Shown here: piece by piece, positions 11,901-21,627 of the stretch
Layout of the letters: each line of letters begins with the position of its first letter
Numbering within the stretch: the first letter of the stretch is position 1
Origin: Thermothelomyces thermophilus ATCC 42464
Taxonomy: Eukaryota > Ascomycota > Sordariomycetes > Sordariales > Chaetomiaceae
DNA: 64,000 nucleotides
Assembly (NCBI RefSeq): GCF_000226095.1
Contig: NC_016478.1
Span: 1,292,001-1,356,000, forward strand
Reading direction: 5' to 3'
Translations under genes and position numbers: made by a program
The notes under the pieces: model-generated
Seen by the model: the letters and a program-made list of their open reading frames with translations, nothing else
The model's database searches: none
Told to the model about the DNA's origin: nothing

Positions 11901-12610
11901 CCAAACCAAGCAAAGTAACTAAATACTTATATAATACCTCTACTATTTTGCTATAGCAAACCCTCTAATTTAAGTACAAATCCTCCTAGAGGTAGAGTTC
12001 ATATATAATAATGCTATTAATATAACTACCAGATTACCCCCTTTTTAAGCATTAATAGGCTACAACCCTACGATTTTATTACAAATTAGGGATAATTCGC
12101 CAAAAGGAAGGTACTACCCTAATATAGTAGAACGAATCAGAAAATTACAAACACTACAAGAATAACTAGAAGTATATTAGAAGGAAGCTATCTAAAATTA
12201 TAAAATTCATTATAACCAAAAGTATTAGGAAAGGGCATTTAGGAAGGGTAACTTCGTCCTACTCTTTACCTAGAATCTCAAGCTAAAGACACCTAAAAAA
12301 TTGACCCCTAAATTTATTAGCCCGTTTTAGGTACTTGACCTGGTCGGTTCGCTAGTATATCGGCTAGTATTACCTACATAGTACGCCTGGTTATATAATA
12401 TTTTCCCTGTCTCCCTACTTGAACCATGACACCCGTGTAGTCGAAACGAGGCAAAACAAATACCAATGCCAGAGCTTGAGGATAATAAAGAATAGGAGGT
12501 TAAAAAAGTTTTAGTAAAGCAAGCTAATAGTAGGACCTGTTAGTTCCTAGTAAAGTAAAAGGGATAGCCCTCTAAATTTAACTAGTAGGTAGATAAAGAA
12601 GACATTGCTA
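8990..12610 (+). pseudogene. pol: pol, family 2: RT-RNase H-INT-chromodomain
   Basis: A linker with ILPLFKVTNHKIDL leads into RT: SAASLVLF then PKRDGSL near 9460-9520, and LDIKN near 9633-9647. The catalytic box is destroyed: the frame reads VYL at about 9820 and is then interrupted until about 10151, where the following helix (YTKYI.KVLE) resumes. RNase H follows (KIDAST at about 10565). Integrase has a GHFSPKRT zinc region near 11410-11440, then a core with IDIIIGFP, VVDRYTKI and FHPQTN. A chromodomain near 12480-12610 shows KVLV and FLVK plus stops at expected Trp sites. The protease is not clear; a fragment may lie just before 9137. Confidence 0.8.
9831..10150. other. ~320-bp unrelated insert within family 2 RT
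   Basis: The RT frame is collinear with Ty3/gypsy proteins up to the VYL of the catalytic box and again from the segment encoding YTKYI.KVLE. About 320 bp between them does not align with either. The middle is locally less AT-rich (CTTGTCTCTCTGTCTAGC near 9910-9930). I see no terminal inverted repeats, no clear TSD and no coding potential. Boundaries are approximate. Confidence 0.4.
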
Positions 12611-12880
12611 ATATATAGGGTAAAGTATGTAAGTTTAGGAAGCGCGCTATAACTACGGAGCACCTATAACATAATACAGAAAAGCACGAGAAGAGGCTAA
12701 GAAGAGGGCGCCTATAGAAAGCGCCTAGATATATATCTTAAGGAAAAGTACACTAGGTAGGGTAGTACGTTACTATAGTAATATACCCTAAGATTATAAT
12801 CGAAACACTATAGAAAAGGCCTAGAAAAGGGCGCCCTAGGGGGGGCCCTAAGCTATACCATAGAGAACTATATTTTAAAT

Positions 12881-13100
12881 CCGGCCTCCTACGGGCCCGC
12901 GAGGTCTATACCAAGTATATCCGCAGCGCCCTAGCTTACAGGGCCTCGAACTTCTACAAGCCTACCAAGCCAGGGGGTAAGCCGGAAGGCCCTGCTAGGG
13001 AACTATCGAAGGCCTAACACAGGGCCCTTCAAGTGGTTACCAGGGCCTATAAGGCTACCCCTATCTGGTGCCTCAAAATAGAAGCCTAGGTGCCACCCCT
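12881..13100 (+). pseudogene. LINE ORF2 fragment, left of copy C (LINE-1)
   Basis: It encodes the region after the RT core (VYTKYI, ALAYRASNFYKPTKPGG, TRAYKATP). It matches the LINE-2 sequence around 36385-36422 and 44497-44670. The frame is open apart from a few TAG/TAA codons of RIP type. The sequence is GC-richer than the LTR elements around it. Confidence 0.8.
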
Positions 13101-13527
13101 TGTGACGAACCTAACTCAGACTTCTTCTAAAAGGGTCCAGACGGAGGCGGGCTGAGCGTGACGAGCAGGCGGGTCGTCTAAGGGATTCGGTGAAGCCAAA
13201 GGGTTTATAACAACACTAGAGTTGTCTCTTATAGTAATCAGCAATGCTTGGTATAAGTACTGTGATTGTAATTGTTACCACTGGTGAACTCCCAGAGTCC
13301 ACTATAACGAGTGACTATTTATATATATATATACTCCTAGGATCACTAGCAGTCGTGGTGATTATTCATACTGGCTTACCTGGCTCATATCGTGAGCTAG
13401 TGATCCTCTGTTGGGATCATTTCTTGCTAAGCGTGATCCCGTCCTGATTGGTCTATCATTCCTTCGGCTTGATTGGCCTGTTCGTGCTAGTGGCTTAGGT
13501 GGCATCTATATATATATTTCTGTGATA
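13101..13527 (-). repeat. 3' LTR of copy C (427 bp)
   Basis: On the minus strand it runs TATCACAG...GTCACA. U3 carries four GATC tetramers between about 13331 and 13435. The self-priming complement TTGTTACCAC (plus strand) is at 13272-13281. Confidence 0.93.
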
Positions 13528-13654
13528 CGATGCCCTCCCTCTGAGGCTTTTGACCCGAAAGCCCTCTTTTAGGCCGTTTCAAATAGCGTTAATATCCTTT
13601 CCACGTATACCTTGTAATTTTTTCCCTTTTCCTGTATTGCTGGTGACTGACAAG

Positions 13655-14297
13655 ATGGTAGATCGTGTTTCTAAGTGCCGATCCTCGAAATCCTAATAGC
13701 GCGCCGCGCTTGCTTCTTTTATTGATTCTTCTGGTGTGGACGTTATACTATGTTCGTAGTGTTTTAAGCGGAACTTAGCTTGTCGTATGGCGTTAGGCTC
13801 TTCTCGCTGTAGCGAGTGCGTACGTCGGGGTTGTTCTTGCGATGGTTCTGACATAGCGTCTGCTTGTTTATGACCTGGTTTGTTGCCTTAATGTTTGTAG
13901 CTAATTCTTTATAGTAACGAAGATTATATCCGAACAAAAGTGTGTAGAATAAGAAGAGGCTGATGCTAAAGAGGCCCTTTTTGTCCTTCAGACTTAACTT
14001 CAGACGGCTGTCGGTCAATTAGCTCGTCTTCGTCGCTAGAAACGTTTCTTGAAGGAGCGGGGTTCCGAGCTGTTTCGTCAAGGTATATAGTCTTTGGAGG
14101 AAATAGAGGTGGAAGAACGGAGGGTGTGGGAGTCCGAAGTACGCGTTATTAGTAATGTACGGTCCTAGGGTGCTGACGTCCCGTTTGACTAGTCTTCTTT
14201 AGGCCTAGATTTGTCGGAGGCCGACTTGGCCGTTTTGTCCGAGCCAGTGCCTACGGTCGATCCGGGTTCTGCCGGTAGAACTATTCTAGTTTCTTAG
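13655..14297 (+). pseudogene. antisense Zn2Cys6-like/coiled-coil gene, type C, with intron (copy C)
   Basis: This is the best example of the antisense gene. Exon 1 is 13655-13865 from an intact ATG: a basic start (MVDRVSKCRSSKS), then Cys residues 33, 36, 43, 52, 55 and 62, that is CX2CX6CX8CX2CX6C. This equals the fungal Zn2Cys6 consensus CX2CX6CX5-12CX2CX6-8C, and all six codons survive. A 49-nt intron (13866-13914) follows. Exon 2 is 13915-14297: a heptad-rich segment with QLARLRR and KRFLKERGSELFRQG, an acidic part, and the conserved end VDPGSAGRTILVS-stop. Spliced length is 198 codons including the stop. Three or four premature stops are RIP-type. Zn2Cys6 proteins are fungal transcription factors that often dimerise by a coiled coil; a regulatory role here is inference. 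The start lies 128 bp inside the 3' LTR edge, so a promoter in that LTR is likely. Confidence 0.72.
13866..13914 (+). other. predicted spliceosomal intron in antisense gene (copy C)
   Basis: This 49-nt segment starts GTTTAT (GTTCGT in copy F), has GCTAAT as a candidate branch site and ends TTTATAG. Its removal joins the Cys-cluster frame to the coiled-coil frame, which are otherwise out of register. The same 49-nt segment is present in copy F at 55002-55050. Typical ascomycete introns are about 50-70 nt. Confidence 0.6.
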
Positions 14298-17200
14298 GGT
14301 AGTTTAAGTTCTTGATTAGTTCCTATAAGTTGTCTTCTAGTCTAAAATTAAGCTATTTGACTAGGTACTATAGTTTTCTGTTAATAATACGTAAATCTAG
14401 AATTTCTTCGATATCCTATTCTTCCTCTTCGTCCTCTGCTTCGATGCTTGTGGCGGTCTTGGCATTCTTTAGTACTAGTTCGAGAAGTGAAATATAAAAA
14501 ATATCCGTCTGTAGTCGCATAGATGATGGTAATAATAGTTGATAGTTGGATGTCGAAATTCGTTCCTTGATAACGAAGGGTCTGACCTTCTTAAAGTCTA
14601 GCTTCGTGCTTGGTCGTTTGGTTCGCAAGTTTTGTGTAATTAGGTAGACTTTGTCTCCCCTCTCTAGGCAAGGTCCCTTAAGCCTATATTTATTGTAGTA
14701 GTTTTTCATTCTGATCCTAATAAACTCGAGTTCTTTTTTGAGCTTTTCATATAGTATATACATCTGTTCTGCTTTGACTACTGCTCTTGGCACTATGACC
14801 TCTAGTCCTTGCCTAAGGTCTGCTTTGTATCTGTAGTTCGCGAAGAACGGTATGACTTTGGTCGTTTCCGTTGGCGTCGTGTTATAAGTAAGTTGTGCTA
14901 TTGGTAATAGTATAACCTAGTCGTCTTACTAGTAGTTGATGTAAGAGCGGAGGTACTGCTTAATAACTTGGTTTAGTCGCTCCGTTTGTCCGTCAGTCTA
15001 TAGGTGATATGCCGTTAATAGCTTGCTGTTAACGCCTAATCGTTGTATTAACGCTTGCCAGAACTTCGATGCGAACTTCGTGTCTCTGTCGGTGATCTAT
15101 TCTTACAGCCAAGCATACACTGATGTAACTTGCCGATAGATCATGTCTGCCAACTGTTCTGCTGTCTAGGACTCCTTATAGGGAAAGAAGTATGCCTACT
15201 TGGTCAGGCAATCTACTATAGTAAGAATACTATTGTAGGTCACTCCTATGGCTATGTCCTTAGATTCTAGCAGCTTCGTAATGAAGTCTATCGTAACTAA
15301 ACTCTATAGTTTGTCAGCTGTTAGCAGTGGCTAAAGTAGTCTATATGGCTTGTGTCGTGCCGTTTTGCTTCGATTACAGATGTCGTAGTTCTGTATAACT
15401 TCCTTAACCCGTGCCGTTAACTGTGGAAAGTTGTAGTGTCTCTTGACTTGTACGACAGTCTTCGTAACTCCTTTGTGTCCTCCGAGTTTTGATTCGTAGA
15501 GTTCTCGAATCATTCGTAGCTATTAATCTTTGTCATAGATATACGCTTTGCCTCGGTACTAGAGTTTCCTATCTTTTTCTTCTACTCCGTCAGGTACTAC
15601 TAGTCCGGGTGCTACTTGATACTATGCCTTGTTAATCCTTTCCTCTCGAAAGATTACGTAGCATTCTAGGAACGAGTCAAGTAGATTATCTTCTACGGGT
15701 GTCTGTGTTTCGTGATGTAGTGTTCTGTCTATTTGTTCCTTAAATAATAGTAGTGTTATTCCTGTTTATCCTTTTGTGTGATCCGTTCGTCGACTTAAAA
15801 TGTCTGCTTATACGTTTTCTTTGCCCTTCTTGTAGTGGATCTCGAAGTTAAATTCTACAAGGAATTCTGCCTATCGTATTTGTCATCCGTTAAGTTCCTT
15901 CGTTATCGTAAAGTATCGTAAATTCTTATAATCTATATATACTTGTACTAGTTTAATTGTGCTACTAAGGTATAGTCGCCATTCCTTAAAAGCTTCGATA
16001 ATTATAAGTAGTTCCTTGTCGTAGATCAGATAATTAAGATATAGTCTATCGAGCTTCTTTAAAAAGAAGGCTATAGGATGTAGCTTCCCTTGTTCGTCTC
16101 GTTGTCCCAATTGTCCTCCGATAGCATAGTCTGAAGCGTCCGTTTCTACCTTAAATGGCTTCTTAGGGTCTAGTAGTACCAGTACTAGATCCTTAGTAAT
16201 AGCGTTATAGATCTGTATGAATGCTTGCTCGTATTGCTCTTCCTATTAGAATTTAGCATTCTTCTTGGTAAGTTTATATAAAGGTCGTACGATCACTCTA
16301 AAGTTCCTAATGAACATCCGGTAGAAGTTCGCAAATCTGATGAAACTTCGTATTTCCGTAACTAACGTCGGTCGTAGCCAATTCTTAATGGCTTTAACCT
16401 TTAAAGGTTCTATCCGAATTTGTCCGGGGGATATTTTGTATCTTAGAAATACTGTTTTCCTGACGTGGAATTCGCTCTTTTCCTTGTTAACTAATAGCTT
16501 ATATACGTGTAGTGCGTCTAGTACTGCTTTTACGTGCTTCCGGTGTTCGTCTATCGTCTTGGAGAAGATAAGTATATCGTCAAGATAATATACTGTAAAT
16601 TTGTCGAGAAAGGGTTAGATAGCTTGATTAATTAGGGCTTAGAACGTTGCTAGCACGTTCGTAAGTCCGAATAGCATGACGAGGTACTTATAGTGGCTAT
16701 AGGGTATCCTAAAGGCCGTTTTCCACTCGTCGCCTTCTTTGATCTATATATGGTTGTAGGCCGATGGCAAGTCAAGATACGTGAAATATTAGGCTCCTGC
16801 TAACTGATCTCGGAGCTATAAGATTAGTAGTAACAGGTATCGGTTTTTTACGGTCTGTTCGTTAAGTTGCCGATAGTCGACGTATAACCGTAGCTTTCCG
16901 TCTTTCTTAGGCATAAATAGGATTAGGTAGCCTGCTAGTAATGTCAATAGGCAGATATATCCTCTTCAAAGGTTCTCTTCTAAATATCGCTTAAGTTCTT
17001 CGTTCTATATCTAGCTCGTATAGTAAATCTTAAAGAACTTTAGTCGTGCTCCTTCCTTAAGCTTGATCTCGTAATCCTATGGGCCGTATTCTGGTAATCC
17101 TTCTAGATACTTTGGTTCAAATGCTAGGTGTCCTTCGTATTCTTTCGGTACTTCCCTAGTCTTGTCTTGTCTCTTGGTTTTCTAATAGTATACAAACTTG

Positions 17201-17918
17201 GTCCCGTCTATAGCAATGCTAGCAATTTCTCCTGTCTTAGCCTACTACTCTAATTGTAATGCTCCGTATTCGTCAACGGAGAGAATAGCTATCGGCAGTT
17301 TAGCTCGTTCCTCCTGTCGCGATATCGATGTCGTTGTGCCGCCTCTTCTAGAGTTTGTAGTGGTCTGCCTGCCACTGTCTGTCTCTTGCGGTAGATCCGT
17401 AGGATATGCCTTTCTCTGAGCATCGTCCGCTTGTGATCCTTGCGCGCTCCTTATCTTACTGGTTAAATACGACTCTGTTTGGGGTTATAGGTAGCTACTA
17501 TTCTTCTAGCTAATGTCCGGGTCGTAATCTTTATACTATAGTAACCCTAATATTATATCTTTGTCGTTGCCTATATCTATGATGCTAAATATAACTGCTA
17601 TAGTCTTCCCTGCTATAGTAATATTAATCGGTTTGGTCTCTCTATATACCTATTACGTCGGAAATGGCCCTTTGACTATGCTATGCTTCCGCTTTATTCT
17701 CTAGGGTATCTATAGCTAATTTATAAGTGTTAGCAAAATCAGGTTTATCTCTGCTCTACTGTCCACTAGTGCGAGCATTTCGTGCTATTTCTACTATATT
17801 GTTATCTATAGTCGCTTGTCTTGCTACTGTCGTCCAAAGATTACGGCAATTTCCTATATTTCTGCTAGGAGGTCTTGGTATAATAGTCTCTTACGCCAGT
17901 CCCTCCTATACTACGCTA
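14251..17918 (-). pseudogene. pol: pol: PR-RT-RNase H-INT-chromodomain (copy C)
   Basis: It is about 3.67 kb in the -1 frame relative to gag. The protease site at 17763-17752 reads DSRA (Gly lost). The RT box at 16588-16577 is an intact YLDD. RNase H is near 16170-15780, with a 75-residue open part. The integrase zinc region (15513-15331) keeps GGHKGVTKT and CNRSK, but the Cys before it is now Tyr. A 125-residue open stretch at 14793-14416 covers the integrase C-terminus up to the chromodomain, which continues to about 14290 with TAG at Trp sites. The last stop at 14253-14251 may be a mutated codon. Confidence 0.92.
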
Positions 17919-20162
17919 CTACTCGCCACTATATAGGCGTTAATGGTTTCTAGGCCCCTCGAAGGGCCCTGACCCATTTCCTAGGTTAGTGCTAACCTCT
18001 CCGGTTGTTCGGCTAATAGTGGCTTTGTCGATCGTGCTTATTTCTATAAGCCATTAGGTGCTTGCGGCTTCTTACCATTAGGTCCGTTTTACTTTCCATC
18101 GTGCGTGCTATAGCTTTATCTAAAGCTCCCGAATTCGCAATTTCTTTTCGTCTGTGTGATAGAGGTAATCGTTGCTCTAGCACGAGTCCTATATGTCTCG
18201 TCTAGTTCTGTAGTGCCTAGGCTAGGCTCGTTTTGGAACTACTATAATACCTTCTAAATTGCGGGCTTCGATCTTCTAGAGCAATTCGGCTGCTCTGTTT
18301 CCTATATCGTAGACCTATTCTACAGGGTATAAGCTTCTGTCCTTATTTCCTTGTCGGGTCGGCTAGTGATTGTTTTCGAATTTGTCGCGGAAGTGGTATC
18401 GGCATTTGTATGCTATACACTAGAACCAGGGCACTTACGTATATGCCTTGTGTCGAGGGTATAGTCGTGTAGCGTTGCCTAGGAGGTATTAGAATTCTTT
18501 CCTAAATCCTTCCTATTATACGTAGACTATAGGTACTCTAGTACTAATATAGAAGTATTTCTTCTAGTAACTTTCCTATATATGCTCGTCTTTTCTATGG
18601 TTTGCTCGTATAAACTAGTATTCTAGGTTCTATATATTGCTACTAAGTTACTAGCCGTTAAGATACTTAGTATAGCTATTAGGCCTATTATATATCATAG
18701 GCTGTTCTCCTTTGATAGCTTTTATGATACGTTAGAGTTCCCTTATTCCGTCCTTTATCTTATCGCTCTGCTAGGCAAGTCGAGTCAAGTGCCTATCTTG
18801 TTTACATAGTTCCGTATTAAGTCGGAAAACTTCGTTACAGTACTATTCAATTCATTCCTAGAGGAATAAAGCATTAGGTCTAGGTCTTTCGATTCCTTAG
18901 ATATCGGTTATCTACAATCTATCCCGCCTCTGTATGACTGTAAGACCCTACTGCCTCAAGGCTAGGAGAGTCGAAACTAGCGGTGCATATTCTCCTGCCA
19001 TGTCCCATTCGGCAAGACCTGTCTCTAGATCCATAGTGACCAGCTCGGAGTACGGTGCTTGTTCGTCTTTACCATTGCCGTCGTGTCTGAAACTGTCTAT
19101 ATTACTGTCCTTGTTTTTGTAGCTCGTGGCCGCTACTTCGATAACGTCCTTAGTAGCTTTGTCGATAGCTGTAATTTCCTTCCTAGGGGCTGGTTTCTAT
19201 TCTTTCTTTAGGCTTTGGTATTCTTGCTTATAGTGCCCTTTCTTTCTATAGTTATAGTAGGTAATATTAGACTTGTCTTTGGCTGTCTTTTTCTAGTCTT
19301 GCTTCTATACTATGTCTATATTTATAGCTCTAAGGTACGTCCTATACAAGGTATTAACGTATGCTTGCTTTTTCTTGTCGTTAGCCTTAACTATAGTTCT
19401 GTTTATTTGACCTTGTTTCTACTGCTCTCGTGTGTAGAGTCGATCATCGATTCTAATGGCCTATATGATATATTTGTCTAGAGTCTTAGGCCGATCGTAC
19501 TTATATAGCTCGTCCTTAACCTTTTCCTTTAAGCCGTTATAGAATAATTGTATTAATGCCTCGTCGTTAAGCTAAGACTTGAGTATGTCCTGTCTAAACT
19601 ATATAGTATAGGAGGCTACTAACTTGGTCTATTAGAGATTAGCGAGTCTTTCTTATATATAAATCTTCTCGTCTTTATTGCTAAAAACCTTCTAAAGCTC
19701 TTCTTCAAAATGGTCGTAAGATCGGAAGACTACCTATATAAACGTGTCTTAATCGTCTTCGTCTTCCTCTATAAGATAGTCGTTCTATATAGGCTTAAAC
19801 TATCTAAGTACCTTGCCCTCTAGTCTCGTGGCTATATAGAGGACTTTAGCTTTGTCGTCCGGAAACTTGTCGTCATTAAGCCAGAAGTAGGATCAGAGGT
19901 TTGTCAGGAATCCTACGAGATCCTCCTTAGTTCCTCCGTATTTGCCAGGTAGTTCGATCTTGATACGCTTCGCTTTGGCGCCCTTAAGTGCCTTGATTTT
20001 GGCATAAGCCTCGTTAACTAACTTCTACAAGTACTTTTCGCGGTTTTCGAGTTCCTTAATTCGAGCTTAAGTAGCCTTGTCTCTCTAGTCTAACTCCTAG
20101 ATCCGCTGCTAGAGTTGACTAAGCTAAGCGAGTAGCTATTCGGCCGTAACGTTGGTAGCCAT
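17766..20162 (-). pseudogene. gag: gag, full length 799 codons (copy C)
   Basis: It begins at a preserved ATG (MATNVTAE) with a predicted N-terminal coiled coil (ARIKELENREKYL). A capsid-like retrotransposon Gag domain follows (IELPGKYGGTKEDLVGFL; KVLYIATRLEG). The zinc knuckle is at 19259-19218, with its Cys codons changed to Tyr. After it come about 480 codons of Trp-rich sequence reaching the protease. Knuckles usually sit near the Gag C-terminus, so this extension is odd. Stops are TAG/TAA of RIP type. An upstream in-frame ATG near 20198 is separated from this start by a TAG. Confidence 0.88.
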
Positions 20163-20212
20163 GTCGATGTTGAGGTCGAAGTCACCTCCGTTCTAAACCA
20201 TGACAGAACAAA

Positions 20213-20228
20213 GGGAGTGGTAATAACG
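20213..20228 (-). other. primer-binding site, candidate self-primer (copy C)
   Basis: The 16 bases after the 5' LTR read CGTTATTACCACTCCC on the minus strand. No TGG-type tRNA 3'-end complement is seen. Allowing one RIP change, TTGTTACCAC here is complementary to GTGGTAACAA inside the LTR (seen unmutated in the 3' LTR at 13272-13281). Confidence 0.5.
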
Positions 20229-20655
20229 TATAACGAACCTAACTTAGACTTCTTCTAAAAGGGTCTAGACGGAGGCGGGCTGAGCGTGACGAGTAGGCGG
20301 GTCGTCTGAGGGATTCGGTGAAGCCAAAGGGTTTATAACAACACTAGAGTTGTCTCTTATAGTAATTAGCAATGCTTGGTATGAGTACTGTAATTGTAAT
20401 TGTTACTACTGGTGAACTCCTGGAGTCTACTATAACGAGTGACTATTTATATGTATATATACTCCTAGGATTACTAGCAGTCGTGGTGATCATTTATACT
20501 GGCTTACCTGGCTTATATCGTGAGCTAGTGATCCTCTGTTGGGATCATTTCTTGCTAAGCGTGATCCTATCCTGATTGGTCTATCATTCCTTTGGCTTGA
20601 TTGGCCCGTTCGTGCCAGTGGCTCAGGCGGCATCTGCATGCATATTTCCGTGACA
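20229..20655 (-). repeat. 5' LTR of copy C (427 bp)
   Basis: It is the same length as the 3' LTR and differs from it mainly by transitions. It ends TATAACGAAC (plus strand, inner edge) and CCGTGACA (outer edge), and abuts the TSD CCCCT. Confidence 0.93.
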
Positions 20656-20660
20656 CCCCT

Positions 20661-21560
20661 CGACCTCTATCTTAACAAGAGGCTAGCTGACTTCGAAGCC
20701 AAACTCGACCAACCGCTCTTATAGACCGGGGCAGGTCCGGGGGCCTCCCGGGTCCCTATAAGGGCCCTTATCTAACAGGCCTGTAATAGGCTAAGCCAGA
20801 GGTTCCAGAGGAGAAGGGCTAGAGCAAGGGACCGGGAGCCGAAGCCTATAGCCCTAGAGGTAGCAAGGTCAACGGTCCGGTAGTAGGTTTAGGAGGGCTA
20901 TAGAGGGGGTCGACCCCCCCTATAGACCCTACAAAGAAGGCCACGGGCGACGGAACTAGCCGTGTTGGCCAGCTGGAGCAACCGTTGGAGGGCCGACTAA
21001 GCCGGCAGGAGGATATGGCGTGTGTCAGACAAGGACCCCCCGTGCCTGGTTTTTATAGGGGAAGGCCTACAAAGGCACTAGGGCCTAACGAAGGCCCAGA
21101 GCTCCCTACTAATATAGGCCCGTACAAGGGCTATTGGCCTCCGTGACTTCCTTTTTAGGGTTCAAGTCCCGGGGGTCAGTACCCCCTACTATGCCTGTAG
21201 CCAAGGGAGGGAAACTGTAGAGCACCTAGTTGTTTGGTGCCCGAACCTACCAAGAAGCCGAACGTGGGAATCCTAGGAAATACGGTCGTAAAGGGACCTA
21301 GACCTCGTTCTATAGGGTATAGGGGCCCGTAACCATCGGTTGGCAAGGAGGGTTCTATAGTGGCTAATGGACCTAGGGAGGCTCCTGGAATACCGCCTCG
21401 CAAGAAGGCTAGACTAGGAGGGAAGGCCTCTATAGGGCTATTCTAGCTACTTCTCCTTTTCTTTATAGTATATTAGTACTCCGGATTAGGCGTTAGAGGC
21501 GGGATAGAGGTTTTCATCCGGCCTATTAGGTACGGTTTCCTTCATATATAACTAGAGAGG
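20661..21560 (+). pseudogene. LINE ORF2 C-terminal part (LINE-1)
   Basis: It continues the ORF2 frame after copy C (LYLNKRLADFEAKLDQPLL). It carries the terminal zinc-knuckle-like region seen in Tad1-type LINEs (YYAC...GRETVEHLVVWCPN near 21185-21250), then RLARRVLQWLMDLGRLLEYR. A few RIP-type stops occur. It is about as well preserved as the same region of LINE-2, and clearly less mutated than the LTR elements. Confidence 0.8.
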
Positions 21561-21592
21561 CTCTGGCATGCTTATTAGCATAGCGGTATAGG

Positions 21593-21615
21593 ACTAATAA
21601 TAATGATAATAATAA
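21593..21615 (+). repeat. (TAA)n-type 3' tail of LINE-1
   Basis: A short run of TAA/TGA-type units (CTAATAATAATGATAATAAT) ends the LINE right before the TSD. LINE-2 ends with the same kind of tail. Confidence 0.8.
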
Positions 21616-21627
21616 TATATTTTAAAT

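Larger units (their letters stand above)
8853..12880 (+). mobile_element. second chromovirus family (family 2), no LTR seen
   Basis: Its proteins are clearly Ty3/gypsy but of a different lineage from copies A-G. The left end is cut by the copy B LTR and the right end by LINE-1. LINE-1 TSD sequence TATATTTTAAAT marks the break, so host sequence resumes at 21628, although I cannot tell how much of that is still this element. After pol (about 12610-12880) there is only tail sequence with GC-rich runs such as GCGCCCTAGGGGGGGCCC and no recognisable gene. Stops are dense and the sequence is more AT-rich than the LINEs. Confidence 0.75.
13101..20655 (-). mobile_element. full-length chromovirus copy C (7555 bp) in LINE-1
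   Basis: It is a complete element with two 427-bp LTRs, flanked by the perfect 5-bp TSD CCCCT (13096-13100 and 20656-20660). The order on the minus strand is 5' LTR, primer site, gag, pol, then 3' LTR, with an antisense ORF on the plus strand. It is the best-preserved copy: RT YLDD, all six Cys codons of the antisense ORF and the integrase zinc region are readable. Stops still break gag and pol. Confidence 0.95.
12881..21615 (+). mobile_element. LINE-1: 5'-truncated Tad1-like LINE, split by copy C
   Basis: It is flanked by the 12-bp TSD TATATTTTAAAT (12869-12880 and 21616-21627) and ends in a (TAA)n-type tail. The 5' end begins deep in ORF2, so it was dead on arrival, as is common for target-primed LINEs. 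Copy C inserted at CCCCT (13096-13100, repeated at 20656-20660). The intact junction is visible in LINE-2 near 44660, where the same sequence is uninterrupted. Confidence 0.88.

Noticed and set aside
17198-17419. A ~70-73-residue open frame antisense to the PR-RT linker, recurring in six copies (also 2044-2253, 7256-7477, 30166-30387, 39831-40052, 60654-60875)
   Set aside because: It is the complement of conserved pol sequence, has a Leu/Ser-rich composition without a domain, and stays open because RIP stops fall in other frames there. No independent start or end signal is seen.
19215-19481. Plus-strand hydrophobic ORF (88 codons) in copy C; similar at 49567-49857 (minus) in copy F
   Set aside because: It is the complement of the gag nucleocapsid region; the hydrophobicity comes from reading Lys-rich codons on the wrong strand.
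21176-21403. Minus-strand ORF of 75 codons in LINE-1
   Set aside because: It is the shadow of the ORF2 C-terminal zinc-knuckle region, which is readable on the plus strand.
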